A stretch of 64,000 nt of DNA, taken from NCBI GenBank assembly GCA_012931725.1, contig CM022955.1, positions 14,056,137-14,120,136 of the forward strand. The letters are read 5' to 3'. The notes under the pieces were generated by a model. It ran no database searches. It was given only the letters and a program-made list of their open reading frames with translations, and had not been told where the DNA came from. The translations under genes were made by a program, and so were the position numbers. This document shows, piece after piece, positions 36,637 to 50,609 of the stretch (its first letter is position 1; each line of letters begins with the position of its first letter). Source of the stretch: Litsea cubeba. Lineage: Eukaryota; Streptophyta; Magnoliopsida; Laurales; Lauraceae.

Positions 36637-39600
36637 CATTTTTTTGAGTTTATCTCTATTTTTCTTTCCATAAATCACACGAAAATTACTTCTTAGTGTT
36701 AGATCTATGTTTCCCATTAATCAAGCCCACATATTTTGAGGTCTATAGAAAATTTTTGTTTTTTTATTTTCATATCTTTTTTATTTTTTGGAAAAAAACC
36801 AATTTTTCCTCATAGAAAACCCATCAAATCACTTCAAAATGGCTTCTAAGTGTTAGATCTATGAATCCCATAGCTGAGTCCTACATTCTTTCATTTTATT
36901 TATTTATTCTTATTTTCGTATTTTTAGTTTTTTTTTTTTTTTAAAAACAAGTTTCTTTTTAAATATGGCCAACCACAACACTTCAATATTGCTAGATCTA
37001 TGAATCCCATAGTTGAATCTAGGGGTGTACACGGATCAGATTGGTGATGGATTTGGCATTGGTGCAGATTAGGCCAAATCCATCACCAATCTGTTACCTA
37101 CGGATTGATGGATTTGGAATCCGTCACCAATTCGTGGCTGTTAAAACTCGATCTAATCCGATCCGTGGAGGAACGGATCGGTTTAATCCGTTCTACCCGT
37201 TGAATCTAATGTTAAAGAAAGAGATCTAACAATCCACAAAAAAATAAAAATTACAAATATATTTAGACCCCTTCAGTTTAGACCTATTAACTTATATTTA
37301 CACCCCTAACGGTTTTTTTTTTATATATTTAATGTCAACGAATCGGATCGGATTGAATCTGCAGATTGAGGGTGAAATCCGTCACCAATTCGTTGTTAAC
37401 GAATTACAAGATTTTCAATCCTTCACCAATCCATTTACCTTCGGTTAGGTTAAAAATCCGTGGATTGGATTGGATTGGATCGGATCGGTTTTACGGATCC
37501 GTGGATTTTTTGTGCACCCCTAGTTGAATCCTCCATTCTTTAATTTTTTTTTTAAAAAAAATATTTATCATTTATTTTAAAAAAATTAGGGTTTTTTCAA
37601 AAAATAAATTTTTTTTTGAAATGTGGCCAACCAAATCACTTCAAAATTGCTTTCCACTTACTACAATTCTTGACAAAGTTTTGATGTGTTGGGTTTTTGT
37701 TTTGAACATGATGTGATTATGTGAAGGCTCGTCCCCTTGCATTTGCAAATGCCATGTTTCTTCACAAGAATTCCAAAATTCCAGCCATCTAAAAGGTCTC
37801 AAATGACCTTTGGAGCTCCTCTAATTCCAGCTCCCATTGCTTTTATTTGGAATTTCTAGAAGCTCACGTACAAAGGACGACTCATGAATTCCACTATATG
37901 CCGGAGCATTTACAGATTCTAGAGAAAGGAATTCCTTGAATTATAGTAAAGAAACAGGCCCTAAGTGTTAGATGAAGATCTTTGAATCCTTTCATTTTTT
38001 TAAAAAATCGATTTAACTTATTATTTTTGGATTTTCTTTAAAATAATATTTTTTCCAATTTAGGCAACCAAATTACATCTAAATGGATTCTTATGTAGGC
38101 ATGCCCGGCCCATTTGACATCCCTACATATATGCAATGCAGGTATTCTACTGCGTCAAAGTTAATCTAGGCTTCAAGTTGTAAGAAGATGAAGCATAATG
38201 TAGATCCTACATGGAGTTATGATGAGGCGGTCGATGGAAACCGCTTGAAGATTGTGCAAATTTTGTAAAAAAAGTGACCAATGGGGGGCATCATGGTCGA
38301 TGTTAGTGGCAATGTAGTAGGTTGTCCTAGTGTGTCCAAAGAAGTTAGGGAAAAGACAAAAAAAATTCTGAATTAAGGAAAATAGAATAAAAGTACAGAT
38401 TCAAGAAAAGAGGCCAGAGGCAGTTGATGATGCAATGATGTATTTGGGTAGCAGGTTCTCTCTGATTCTGATGATGAAGATGATGACCCACAATGACAGC
38501 TGCATGCTAAGAGTCCCTCATGATGCACCAGGAAGAAGAGTGTCGAGCAGTTAGCAAAGGTAGACATTATGATGCAGGGAGGTCATTTGCGGGAGGCAAA
38601 GGAAAGGGCATCGTGGGGGCCATGCGTCAAGCATTTAGCACTTGATAATGGGATATTGATGTAGAGATAGTTGCTACTCGTAGAGCTACACAAACCCCTA
38701 GTAGATAGAGATAGTTGCTGCCATGGTTTAAAATATCGGCCGATACAAACCGGTATCGGCCTAGACCGCGCCGATATTTTACTGCTATATCGGTATCGGT
38801 ATGGTATCAGTCAATATCGCCAAAATATCGGCCGTTACGGCCGATATTTTCAAAATATCGGTTGTAACGGCCGATATGACCGATACGGATGAAACCTTAA
38901 GGGAAAAAAAAAAGAAAATGATGAGGAAGAGAAAGAAAATTATGGGTAGTGATTTGATGCATTTGCAAGAAAAATGAGAGAAAGAAAACCCATAGAACTA
39001 AGAAACAGTTATAGTCAAAAAAAAAAAAAAAGAAAGAAAAGAAAGGATAACAGAGAGAGGAGAAGATGTGGTACCTGTTGGGCGAATCTCCAGCCACCAG
39101 CTGCATCCGCCTATCATCGTCTCCTCCTCTCTCCCTCTCTTCCCTTCTCTTCTTGTCTCTTTCCTTCTTCCTTTCTCTTTTCCCTGCGTTTCTGCCTCCG
39201 TGGAGATGAGGCTGGAATTGGAAACGTCCAAATCAAAACCCTTGAAGGTCTTTTAACCTCTTTGTTAGGTTGTGAGTATTGCACCATAAATCCATAGTAT
39301 AAGTCATGTGGGCTCTATTGTGGCCCACTTTTTTAAACCGTTTGATGTGAGTTTTGTTTCAATTAGGGTCAAGTTTTGTTCGAGTAGAAGATGGGTCCAT
39401 GAACGGGGGGTTAATTTAACAATGGGCATTAATTAGCATAAGGGGCCATATTTAGTGATCTTTAATTAAAATGAAATTTTGTAAAGCCTCTAAGTAGATT
39501 ATTTTTTTCCTTTTTCTTCTTGGGCAATTTAGGTTTTCTAATCATCAATCTAACACCAAACCGATTTCTATTAGCGCAAAATCTAACCAAAAGCCCTAAA

Positions 39601-41651
39601 AAAAGGAGGCATTTATTTCTAATAATTTACATTCTTTTATAAATGAGCTCACTGTGGAGCCTATAATATTCCCAAAAAAATCTGAACATACTTTCTTTCA
39701 TTTTAAAATATGAATAGAGCCTACTTATGAAAAGAATCTAAACCAAACAAATGACTCATTAAATGGTCCCTCAATAAATTTTAATCAAATAAGAGTTAGG
39801 TCTAATGTCACATTGATCACTTATAAATATAGAAATGAAATATTAAAGGAACATCCTTGTTCTAATCGTTGTGTTTAACCAAAAAAGAAGTGTTCTACAG
39901 TGATGAATCTAACAATGGATCTACATCCTACTGGTTTCTTTTTACAAAGCTTAAATAAGGGTGATGGTTATTGTAAGTAATTTAGATATGTGTTATATTG
40001 ATGAATTTATAAATTATAATAATGGGCTCAGAGATTACATATTATAACTTTATATTTTAACAACTAAAAATTTAAGCAGCGCGCGATACAAGCAGTCATG
40101 AGTTAGGGGACCGATATTTTGATTTATTGTTGTTACTAATGGAAAAAAATATTGTTTTTCAGTATTTTCTAATATTTTGGATTTTTTGGATATTTTTTGC
40201 GAATTTTTTTGAATTAAAAAAAATTCACACCGCGACGACCGCGACGGACCGATATCCGCGACCGATATCGATATCATATCGGTTTTTCGGCCCGGCCGAT
40301 ACCGCGACCGAGACCGAGATTTTAAACCATGGTTGCTACTCGTAGAGCTGCACAAACCCCTAGTAGAGTAGCCGGTCCAGTTGATCCACTAGTGCATAGA
40401 GAGGAGACGGCTAATCAACCCAAAATCTCAAAAGTCCTTAAGTGGGCTTTCAAGAGTGCAAGAGAGACCTCGGCCCAACTAGACTTGTACAAGTTGAGTA
40501 GGTGGAGGCAATACAGTAGCATAGTATTATAACCCCCAACCCCCCCCCCCCCCCCCCCCAACCCACGAAACATCTCTTTGTATTATTGGAATTCAATAGG
40601 AGGGATTACTGTGAAGCACAGATAAGTAAAATGGGTGGGCGAATCCGTATCCCCGGCGTTTCGGACACGGATACGCCTGGATACACCCCAGATACGCCAA
40701 AAACGTATCTAATTTATTTTATTTCTTTTGGAATTTCGGACATGTGCGGGACACGTTTTAAGGGACACGTGCGGGACATGTTTTAAAAACAAAGAAACCC
40801 ATCGTGGTGGGCTTGAATCAAAAAGAAAAAAAAAAGACGAGGTGGGAGAGGAGAAGCAAAGAAGTGAAAAAAAAAGGAGAGAAAATACCTTGCATTAGGG
40901 CTTAGGGATTTGCAAGACGAGGTGGGAGAGCTCCGACAGAGTTGCAGGGTCTGGTCGAGGTTGATTTCGTGGCAGAGTTTGAGATCGCGCGGCAGGGTCT
41001 AATCGGAGGTACTCACCATAAACTCAATCTTCGTCAGATTCTTCTCTACGTCATCTCAGAGATCTTCGACAGGTTCTCTTCTTTTCTTTCTTACCGACGA
41101 GGTGGGAGAGGAGAAGCAAAGAGTGAAAAAAAAAAAAGAAGAGAGAAAATACATTGCATTAGGGCTTAGGGATTTGCAAGACGAGGTGGGAGAGCTCTGG
41201 CAGAGTTGCAGGGTCTGGTCGAGGTTGATTTCGTGGCAGAGTTTGAGATCGCGCGGCAGGGTCGGATCAGAGGTACCCACCATAAACTCAATCTTCGTCA
41301 GATTCTTCTCTACATCATCTCAGAGATCTTCGACAGGTTCTCTTCTTTTCTTTCTTACCTTTTTTCTTTTCTTTTGAGATGATGTGTAGATCTAGGGTTT
41401 GTATTGGGTTTGTTTGTATCGAGATGTTGTCGTGAATAAGTGGTTTTGCAGTTTTTCTTTTTTTAAAAGATTCGATTTTGTTGTTTGATTTGGTATTTGG
41501 AAGAAATGGATGATTTATGGAGGGGAAGGTAGGGTTTTGATTGATTGAAATGGTTTTAATGATAACAAGTGTGTTTTGTTGATTATAGTTGCAGTAGTTC
41601 CTCAGATTGTCCAATTTTTATGGAAATGAATAATGGTCTGAAATCGGTTTT

Positions 41652-41682
<31 letters not shown>

Positions 41683-44600
41683 GTGGGGGGGGTTTATTTT
41701 TCATGACCGGATTTGTGAGGATTTGGTCATGAAACGATCTGTTTGTTGATTTCTAATGTTGGATTGTATCAAACTATCAATGGTTGTTTTCTGATTTTTC
41801 TGTCTGGGTTATATGCTTATGTTTTCTTTCTGTAGTAGTTGGTGAAACTTGGATTTTGAACTAGGAAATTGGAAGTATTGAATGTAATGTTTAATGATTA
41901 TTAAATCAATGAAAGTGCATATTTTATGGCTATTTTGATTGAAATAATGTTAGATTTTTATTACAGTCATATAAAAATTAATTAAAAAAAAAAAAATTCA
42001 ACGTATCCCCAACATATCGTATCTTACTTTTTTGAGAAATGCGTATCTGTGTTTCCGTATCGTATCGTATCCGTGTCCCGTATTCGTATCCGTGCTTCAT
42101 AGGGAGGGAAAGACGGTTCTTCTTGGCTGGCTGCCCTACCCGACGAAAGACGGTTGTTCCTTACTGGTACCTCGCTTCTCCGAACCACGAACTGATCTGG
42201 TTGCTCGTGGAACATATGCTACAATCTTCCGGGTCTTTCCATATTGATTGCGCGCGAGTCTAGAAGACATGGGACTTAGGGAAACTCTTACTCTTACTCC
42301 GGCTTCAGGTGGCGGCCCGAACGTGATGGAAGCATCTCGTGTGTAGAATGCACACGGTTGGGTAGTAAGGGGATGAGGCCTTCGGGTGTTCGCCTTTTGA
42401 TTGAGTTTCCGAACGAAGTGGTTGCTTTTGCTTGTCGAGCAGCCTCACTTCATTCATGCATGGGCGTTCCACAAATGAAAGCGAACCTATGCCTTTCCTT
42501 TAGCGGCCACAATTTGCCGTTGGACAAAAGAGTCTAATTCATTCTTTAAGCATAACCGAAGGGAGTCAGCGACTTCTTGTTACTTCTAAGTAACGTAGCT
42601 GATTATTGTGCAGATCACTGACTCTTGAAGAGTGTTATCGCCCCAAAGCTAAAACAAAATGGCTAACTTATAAGAACATACCCTCTACAGCAGTGGACTG
42701 TCCATACTTTCAAACCATTCTAGATGTTGCGGCTGGGGCTGGGACGGGTATATTGGCTCCCTCCATATATTATGTAGGCACCAAATACCTAGAAGAGTTT
42801 AAAGAAATAAAGGTTTAGGTGGGGACCTTCAACCCTATATGGCATCATAATGGGGTGATCGTTATGTGTGATGGATAAACGAGCGGCACTCACAAAATTC
42901 ATTTAACCTTTTACCGTATTCCGCAGCTTGGATCGTCTTTGTAAAGGTCGTTGATGCATCCAAAGAGAAACGAATAGCAAGATACATATATAGTCTTATG
43001 GATAAAGTTGTAAATAGTTGTACAGATTGATAAAGATAATGGCGCCAATTTAAGGAAGCCAGTAAAATATTGATGGAAAAAAGGAAGCACCTATTTTGAA
43101 AGCACCTATTTTGGATGCCATGTACGATGCATTCCATAGACCTTATTATGGAGGAAATTGGAATGAGGAAAAATGTGGCACTGTGATCATGTCTTGTAGA
43201 GGCATTACAAGATTTATCTACGAGCATTCATAGTTGCTAGCTTTAATGAAGAGATTCACAAACAACCAAGCCTTGGTGTGTCCATGATCCACAAGATTTG
43301 CTACTAATTTCAGTGATATGGAAAGCATTGTGAGATTTAGAACAAAGCTTATTCAGATGTTCGCATAAGAAGAATGGCTTGATAATGGGGTAAAACAACA
43401 AGTGATCCCGGTTTGATGTCCTTAATTTAATTAGAGATAATAAATTTTGCACCAAAGTAAATAAGATATTGAAGGTCTTTGAGCCTCTAATATAAGTGCT
43501 ACAACTTGTAGATAGTGACGATAAGATGACAATGGGGTACAACTATGAGGCAATTGATCAGGCAAAGCAAGCCATACCAAGAAAATTGTAAATATTATGA
43601 GGAATACCTCAAAATTATTGATGACGGTGGAATGAGTAGTTGCACCATCCATTGCATGTCACAAGTAATATAATTCTTCAACTAACGGTCAATAATTTTT
43701 TGATACTTTTTTTTTTTAACTTATGTAGTTATGCACATTCTTCTATTTTCAATGTAGGTTATTTCTCAAACCCAGAATTCTACCATCGCAATGTCCAAAA
43801 TCACATCGAAGCAATAGATACAAATTTGTGAGTAGCATTAAGGGAGGTTATGAAAAGAATTGAGTGAAAATCATCAAATTTTCGGTGTACATGAGGTATG
43901 TGAGTGAGTAAAGATTTTTATTTTATTTTTTATAAATAAATTTGAGATAAGTTACAGATGTACAATGTACTTATTTAATTTTTAATTTTCACATTGTAGA
44001 TTTCTATTTATACACATAAGAAAGGGAGTTTTGTAGACCCTCTTGCGGAGTGGTCGATTGGAAAATATCCACCTGGTATGAATAACAAACTCCATGTACT
44101 AGTCTTATTTTTTTTATGGGTGTAGGAGTTTCTAATTTTCCATGTTTATTTTTCATTTTAGCTGGTTGGTGGGAGAATTTTGAAGAGAGTGCTCCACATC
44201 TAAGGAGAGCGGTCGTTTGCATCCTTACTCAGACTACATATTCATCAAATTATGAAGGAAATTGAAGAAATTTTTCCTTGATCCACACGAAGGCTAGAAA
44301 TCGGCTAACCATACAAACGATCAACAAACTAGTATATTTCCACTATACTCTCAAGTCGAGAAATAGAGCTAGAGAGAGAAAGCAAAGGGAGGATCCAAGT
44401 TATTGTCTTATTAATTTGGATCACATCTTTAGATCTAGGCCTTCAACTGGAAATACATCAATTGATAGATGAAGATATGGCTAAAGGAGAAGGTGGGTCA
44501 TCCAAAGGAACAAGTGCAAGATCTAAAGGGAAGGAACCAACTCATACTGTGTTGTCTTCAGACAAAAGTAGTTCCATTGTCTCTTCGAGTCATCATGACT

Positions 44601-47600
44601 CATGATCTATCTAGAGGAGATGGTGATAGTGGGATAGGTGGTACGAGTGAATACTATCAACGAAGGAGACACCATTTATGTAGAGGACGCACCGGACTTT
44701 CCGGAACCATCCAAAATGGATCTAAATCGTGCTCATCAACAGCGTCGACATAAAGCCTCACCAGCTGGAGACACAAATGAGCAAGGAAATATGGCTAGAA
44801 ACGTTGAAGGAGAACAAATAACATCTTGGATCTTTAGTTACCATGGTCCATATTCAGGGTGATGGTCACATCCACATGGACAATTGCCTTTTTTTCCCCA
44901 TATGGACCACACCATATTATCAATATGGTGAAGTGCAACAAGAAGAACAACATCTTTGAGGTCATACTCCCTTGGTAACTATGGTCGATATAGATATTCA
45001 CCTCCTCCAAGTTCCTACAACTTCTACGCATTCTATGATTCCTATATGTTGAAGTCATCACTGACTCGGCGGACACACCGAAGTGGTTGGGGCGGTGACA
45101 CTATGTAGCTTAGGATTATAATTACTTTCATTATGTTAGTAGGTTTCCTTTACTTTTATTATCGTGTTTCCTATTTTGGTTAGGACTCTTTAGTTAGTAA
45201 GTTTGCTGTTTAGTTCTTTATATATTTGTAGGGTTGTAAACGGGTCGGTTCCGGTTCGGATCCAGGGTGGAACCGGAACCGGAACCGTTTTCTAAGAAGG
45301 GGAACCGGAACTGTTAAGAATAATGGGAACCAGAACCGGAACCGGAACCGTTTGTGAGGCGGGTCTGGTTCCGGTTCCGGGTCTAGACTAATACCTGTAT
45401 TTTTCTTTAAAAAAATTATGCTTTTTTCACATTTCAATTGGATCACGTACCTACAAACACTAATGTAACATTTTGTCTATCAATAACAGACACTTTAACC
45501 AAAAACTCAGAAATCACATCCAAACAGGCAATGAGATGTAGAAAAATAGAAAACCCTAATGTCGAAAAGTAGAAAAAGTAAAAGGGGTTCTGTTCTCACA
45601 TAATAAAGTTACCTTATGTTAGTATATATGGGGTCGGGTCTCGGGTCTACGGGTTTGAGCCACGGTGGATCCGGAACCGGAACCGTTTAGGTATCGGTTC
45701 CAAAAAAAGGATCCGGAACCGGAACCATTTTCTTATCGGGACCAAAATAAGGACCCAGACCCGGATCCTAACGGGTTGGAACCTTCGGGTAATCGGAGAA
45801 TCGGGTACCCATTTACAACCCTATATATTTGGTGAATGTAATTGAGATTAGTAGAACACAATATGCACTATATAGCGTTTACACTGTGTTTCCACTTTCC
45901 TCTCCTCCCTTCTCCCTCGACTCAACACCCACCAATATCAATATTGGCAGTGGTGCTACAATGAAAACAACGATGGGGATGGGGACAACGACACCATATA
46001 TCCTGGTAGTCATTCCCTTGGTATTAGAGGTATTCCTTTCCCAACTCAACACTCTTAAGTACATTGTTTTTATTTTTTTATTTTTATGAAGTCATTAATT
46101 ATTATGCCATTTGTCGTGTTGATTGTTGAGTGTTGACTGTGGAATTATAAACTCTTAAATTTTTACTTCAATCCATTCTTTAGTTTGATGATATCTTTGT
46201 GATAGAGCTTTTTTTTATAAACATTTCATTAGTTTCCAAGTTAGTATAAGTAATTAATATAATTACATGTGAAAAAAATAGATCAATACTATTATTTTCT
46301 AATCATACAGCGACACAGGACCTCATGCAATGAGGAGCCCGCTAAGCCCCAGTAGGTGCTCTTGAAAAAAAAAAAACATATTCTAGCATTTTCCAATATT
46401 TTGGATTTTTTCGATTTTTTGACAACTTTTTCGAATCACACTGCTATGCAACTATGTATCGCTTGCTACAAAGCATTTTAATGGCCAGCCATTATGCCCA
46501 TCACTACTCACTACTGCTATTTTCATCCTTGCTCTTTTCTTTCCCCATTTCCACATTTCCAAAGCCTTAAAACTTCTTATGTCTCACTTCCTACGCATTC
46601 TTCAACTCCCATTTCCCAAAAACCACACAAGATCTAGCTACTCGTCCAACATAATAAGTTGACCTAGCCCTCTTTTGTATTTATATAGGCTCTAAAGGGC
46701 TACAAAGTGAGTGGCCAATCGTGTAATCCTAAGACATAGATGCTTATGGCTGTCAGTATACTTTTTCCCCATAAATATGAGCGGGTCGAACCCTTATATC
46801 AAGTCAGTCATCTTTTTACCTTTTCAATCTCATAATATAATAGTTTTTTTCTCCCTTGCAATGCGTTCGATCATAAGGTCCAAAAAGTGTCATACATGAA
46901 CAAAATATGTGCAGCCTCTGCTACATCAGAATCTTCTTGGCTTTATTCATGCTTGCATCATTATTTGAAACAACTTGGAGAACACAATTAGTGATAACCG
47001 CCTCAATCACCTCATTCAGAAGCTTCTTCAGGTACGTCACATCTATAATATAGTTTATCACATCAACAAACTTGATGAAAACTGAGCCCAGGTGTAACTA
47101 CATCAAATAATTAAGCAGGGGTTGCATGGTGATGGTCGTCCACCCATAACAGAGTGTGCAACTCCTCTCAATCCAAATCTGAGCATCATAATCCCTAACT
47201 ACACCTAGGTGGTCTCTATAATATATATATTGATAACAGAGGGTGTCCCAGCCCTTTGGGCCGGACTAATCCCTATGAGCCCAGGGGGAGCCAGGTAAAT
47301 CCCCTGTGTCCCCAGTGTGGTAGTGCAGTTTCGAACCCTTAACCTCCGGGAACCTCTGTAATATTGTCTCTCACTCATCCCCAATATTATTTATGTAGGT
47401 AATTAATTTTGTTCAAAGTTTTCAAGAGAAAACACGTTCGTTATTTTAAAATAAGGAACTTTGTAATAGGGCCCATCTACAATGCATACACCAACACCCC
47501 TCTCAACACCATGGATCGAAATAACGGCTGCTATATCGGGCATAGCGGTTTGAATTTAGCGCCGCTCTCTTCCGTTACGTCCGCTACGGTCTGCTACTGG

Positions 47601-49155
47601 GCCGCTACGGAGTGTGATTGGTAGTTACTTTCCAAAAAATTCTGAAATTCTTATTGAGGCTTATTTCTTTCCTTCTTTTCTCCAAACAACATTTTTACAC
47701 AACTCTTCTGCTCTTCTATGCTTAAAAGAACACCAACACACATAGGATCTCTCTGAATTGAAGATGGTGCAGAGAGTTCCTCTTAAGGGGTCTTCTCTAG
47801 GTAATGTCCTGGCAGACACCCCCTTCGATAGAGCCTCTATCAGGGTCCTACTCATATGATGACTATGGTCAAACTCAATATAGATATCCACCTCCTCCAA
47901 GTTCCCGTGATGCCTTCTTTGCATTCCATGATCCCTATGCCCACCAATATCAAATTCAATATGGTAGTGGCACTACAAATGATAACAACGATGGGGATGA
48001 GGACGACGACGTCATATATCCTGGTAGACATTCCCTTTGGTATTAGAGCCGACCAGCCGGGGCCCTTCACCAACTCTATAGTCGGCACTACCAAGCACCC
48101 TAATTCAAACAATAACCCACTCTTTTCCATATGTTCACATAATTATATTGACTTTCATCAGTTATTCATATGTATACATGTACGACAGATTTTCACAAGG
48201 GAACCAGTTCCTTCACTTAACTGGAAGGGAAATAAATGGGGCCACCAATGATGAAGCCAAGTATCACCCACTCAAACGGTCCTCACTTCATCTTAGGGCC
48301 ACAAATTCAATGCCTTTCAGATGAATTTTAACGGTTTCATAAATGCAGTTTTTTTTTTTTATCATGGTTCAGTCCAACAGTGAATATCATTTGGATCGGC
48401 GTAAAATTGGGGATGATGCCATTTCATTTGGGGGTACATCATACATGTGTTTGGGAGAAGGTATGTGTTTATTATAGGCGAGGCTCATTCAAAAGAACAG
48501 AATGGGGTACAACGTGCATTTCTTAGATAGAGTACTCTGGTTTTACTCGCCTAAACTGACACTCAATTGCCATAACATGATGATGATGGAACGATATTTC
48601 ATGGGCCCGCTGAAGCCAGTACAAATTTATAGTGCAGGATGGATGTTGGATGCTTGGAAAAACACTATGAGAGGGAGTTTATGCACAAGTAGCTACATAG
48701 TACACATGTGCAGTGCACACAGACATAAATATGCTTTTATCATGCATGCATACTTGGTCTCAATCTTGCTTTCACAAAAAGTCCAATCAACAGCAGCAGA
48801 GAAATGCATAATTCAATGTTAGCAGGAGACTCCAAAATTTTATACTGTACCACTTCGGTCAGGAAAGCTTGCTTGTTTAGACCCTCCAGAGCAGTGAATG
48901 CAACATCAAGTACACGGGAGAGGTACGCAACAACTCTGACAATGAACGCAAAGCTCGACAATCAGCCACAGAAACTATAGTCCTATTATTCAAATACATA
49001 CACCACTAAGTATAATATACCTCGTACAGGCATTTGTTGGGCGGTGATCAGGAGCATTTCCATCATCAGGTGTCTTATAATCTGTTGCTTTCTGTTCTGC
49101 AGACAGTAGGCGTTCCACCTGCACAAAGTTACTAAAACTTAAGATGCAATAATCC

Positions 49156-49225
<70 letters not shown>

Positions 49226-50574
49226 AGCTCCCCATAAAACACAAGGAGCTGAGTTTTCGACTTTTTGCTATAATCTAAGTAGTTGTTTGATTGCGGAAAA
49301 AACAACCCTCAGATTTTCCATAGATCTGAGTCTTTAATCATTCAATTTGGAAGTAAAACTGTAAAAGTAAAATCTATTGATGTATTCAGTTGCTCATTGA
49401 CTCCTTGTGAAAAATGGACTCTTGTTTTTTGTTCTTTTAAGATATTAAATAAAATATATTATACCAAGAAGACAATCAAGACGTGCGAAAATCAAACATC
49501 ACAGAACAGTGGTGCAAGGTGCACCTTCTTTACCCAACCTATTTGCCAATACATTGGCTCCCCTAAGAGCATGTTAAAAAAACAAACGAAAAATTTAATG
49601 AACCCAATCATCTTGCAGCAATGGTCGTTGGTGGAATTATAACCTGAATGAATAGCTGAATATGAATCAACCCAATAATTGTAGGCTTAGCTTCCAACCC
49701 ATGAATCAACCCCAGTAATTAAAGAAAGTCAAAGACTGATTTTAAATGTCATAAAGAATCCGGGAGTTTCTGGAAAATTTTAATAATGTAACTACATAAG
49801 GCTGGCCACCCAGCCCTAGTGGGAAAGTCAACCCGATTTCATCCCTAAATATTCTCTTTCCTCTTCTTTCCTCTCCTACTCTTTCCCATAAGCCCTGATT
49901 TTTTCTGACCTCTCTCTCTAAAATCCAACTACTTACTCAAATTTGGAATCAGAGCACATAGGAAAGATGGAGACTCAAAAGACTATCAAAGAAGAATGTT
50001 TTTTGAAGAGTTGTGGTGCATATAAGTGGAGATTAGGGGCTGCCGTCAGAATATACATGCCGACGCCAGAAACCTAAGTGCTGTGTTTGCTGCAAAAGTG
50101 GTTAAGATATCTGGATACAGATGATTCAGCCTGTTGGTGTACCTATGCATGATTTCAGGCCGTTGATTGGTCTCTATAACTGAGTTTTTGACTTCTTTTG
50201 AGTTTGGAAGAGAAATAGAACCTATTGACCATTGGAATCTTGTGTAAACATCCTAAAAATCAAAATCTTTCATGTGAATATTTGGGTGAAATAATCATCC
50301 AAATTAGCAGTTTAAGGTCTTTAAAGCTGTTGGAGAGTTGCTTTTTCATTAAGGTGTTCAAAGGGCTGTTTTCTCTTCAGAGGATAAAAGGGGGCAGAAA
50401 CTGAGTGGTTACTTTGGATTGCGTTTTTCTGCAATCAGTTGGACAGCAGCTATACAGCAAAAGCACTGAATTTAGGAAACTGTTAGTGATTGATTGGATG
50501 AGAATTTATCCTTGTTAAAGATTAAAGAGTAATTACACATACTTCTTTTCCTTATATCTCGACATCGGCGATTG

Positions 50575-50609
<35 letters not shown>

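Larger units (their letters stand above)
36660..38090. repeat. Degenerate tandem units in the hAT left region
   Basis: AAGTGTTAGATCTATGAATCCCATAG-type units (quoted part: GTTAGATCTATGAATCC) followed by CATTCTTTCATTTT and ATGGCCAACCA..CACTTCAA recur at about 36695, 36850, 36985 (split by a MITE, resuming at 37523) and 37965. A 35-nt poly-T lies just before, at 36602-36636. Confidence 0.6.
36316..46531 (+). mobile_element. Decayed long hAT (BED/DUF659) transposon with nested insertions
   Basis: Right end TATTTTCATCCTTG (ending 46531) equals the right terminus of the bounded element at 56206-57764. Right subterminal TTTTCCAATATTTTGGATTT is also shared with it. The left end is placed near 36316 (GATGAAAAAAGCAGCTGATA) by resemblance to GATGAAAATA; no target duplication is confirmed. 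Inside, in order, are transposase parts (38182-38720, 40332-40560, 42636-45110) and nested elements (37020-37522, 38722-40331, 40607-42102, 45229-45823) plus a foreign-looking block (42111-42605). It sits in the sense opposite to SEC10, within its 13.6-kb intron. Confidence 0.6.

Noticed and set aside
40942..41377. Frames of 75-91 codons within the 257-bp duplication
   Set aside because: The two copies share DNA but the frames differ and show no known domain; treated as non-coding transposon interior.
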